15,004 bases of DNA, from NCBI GenBank assembly GCA_013823505.1, contig PNMH01000086.1, positions 1 through 15,004 of the forward strand. Reading direction: 5' to 3'. Each line of letters begins with the position of its first letter. Within the stretch, counting starts at the first letter, position 1. The stretch comes from Polaromonas sp. (lineage in GTDB: Bacteria > Pseudomonadota > Gammaproteobacteria > Burkholderiales > Burkholderiaceae). A model generated the notes under the pieces. That model saw nothing but the letters and a program-made list of their open reading frames with translations. It was not told the origin of the DNA and made no database searches. Positions 14,617-15,004 of the stretch are shown here, piece after piece. The translations under genes were made by a program, and so were the position numbers.

Positions 14617-15004
14617 TCAAGCCGGGTCCCAGACGATCAGTTGAATCGGCGTGGGGTTGTAGGCGTTGCAGGGGTTGTTCAGTTGCGGGCAGTTGCTGAT
14701 CAGCACCCACACGTCCATGTCGGCGCGCATCTCCACATACTTGCCCGGGCCCGACACGCCATCTTCAAAACTCAATGCGCCGTCGGCCGTCACCGGTACG
14801 TTCATGAAGAAGTTGATGTTGGGCACCAGGTCACGTTTGCCCAGGCCCACGTCGGCGTGTTGCAGGGCAATCAGGTAGTTGTCGCGGCAGCTGTGCATGA
14901 ACTTCTTTTGCAGCGCGTAGCGCACGGTGTTGCTCTCGGCCGCGCAGGCGCCGCCCAGCGTGTCGTGGCGCCCGCAGGTGTCGGCCACGATGGTGAGCAT
15001 GGCG
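14617..15004 (-). CDS. cgiB: DUF1989 protein, UAAP2 type; probable carboxyguanidine deiminase subunit (N-terminus outside window)
   Basis: The last 128 codons of a protein that continues beyond the right edge. It contains [58 protein letters not shown] and [18 protein letters not shown], the conserved blocks of the 'urea-amidolyase-associated protein 2' branch of DUF1989. Conserved Cys and His ([17 protein letters not shown]) are intact. Such proteins, paired with the UAAP1 paralogue, have been shown to form carboxyguanidine deiminase (CgiAB), converting carboxyguanidine to allophanate and ammonia. That links the carboxylase to allophanate hydrolase. The partner gene and any transporter should lie to the right. 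Which paralogue is CgiA and which CgiB is assigned here from position next to the carboxylase and is uncertain. The stop codon is 17 nt before the riboswitch. Confidence 0.88.
   Translation of the reverse strand, partial: AMLTIVADTCGRHDTLGGACAAESNTVRYALQKKFMHSCRDNYLIALQHADVGLGKRDLVPNINFFMNVPVTADGALSFEDGVSGPGKYVEMRADMDVWVLISNCPQLNNPCNAYNPTPIQLIVWDPA

Noticed and set aside
10983..14699. Three long plus-strand frames (10983-12296, 12309-13379, 13548-14699) opposite the carboxylase
   Set aside because: Shadows of the carboxylase gene: His/Arg/Gln-rich, no family resemblance, no ribosome-binding sites.

Overview
The window looks like a high-G+C chromosome segment of a Burkholderiales bacterium, most likely Comamonadaceae (Hydrogenophaga/Acidovorax-like). 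This rests on the strong GC skew of third codon positions, long antisense open frames on nearly every gene, and the order pterin dehydratase, M48 peptidase, divergent orn. No taxonomic search was possible, so the family-level placement is inference.

Left part (1-6185), housekeeping genes. On the minus strand are a cut-off pterin-4a-carbinolamine dehydratase and an M48 (Ste24-type) membrane metallopeptidase. Divergently on the plus strand are oligoribonuclease (orn) and a PiT-type phosphate transporter with a reversed Pho-box-like site just before it. A consensus TATAAT then opens a roughly 315-nt structured leader in front of a DEAD-box RNA helicase, which ends at a textbook intrinsic terminator.

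Middle part (6257-9150). A photolyase/cryptochrome-family flavoprotein overlaps a low-molecular-weight protein phosphatase by one base. Next comes a small accessory patch. It holds the beheaded 5' end of a two-partner-secretion exoprotein gene (ESPR signal peptide plus the first residues of the TPS domain, with a CTG where the start should be), a convergent 70-residue protein of unknown function, and about 340 bases without a supportable gene.

Right part (9151-15004, minus strand), a nitrogen-assimilation operon read right to left: a DUF1989 'urea-amidolyase-associated' protein (UAAP2 type), a 1170-residue biotin-dependent urea/guanidine carboxylase, and allophanate hydrolase. Between the first two genes lie two tandem hairpins with ACGA and ACGG loops, the hallmark of the guanidine-II (mini-ykkC) riboswitch. 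This is the most important signal in the window. It says the conventionally named 'urea carboxylase' operon is a guanidine-degradation operon: guanidine is carboxylated, carboxyguanidine is deiminated by the DUF1989 pair, and allophanate is hydrolysed to ammonia and CO2. The riboswitch lies inside the operon, 17 nt after one stop codon and 24 nt before the next start codon, with no terminator stem. It therefore probably controls translation of the carboxylase.
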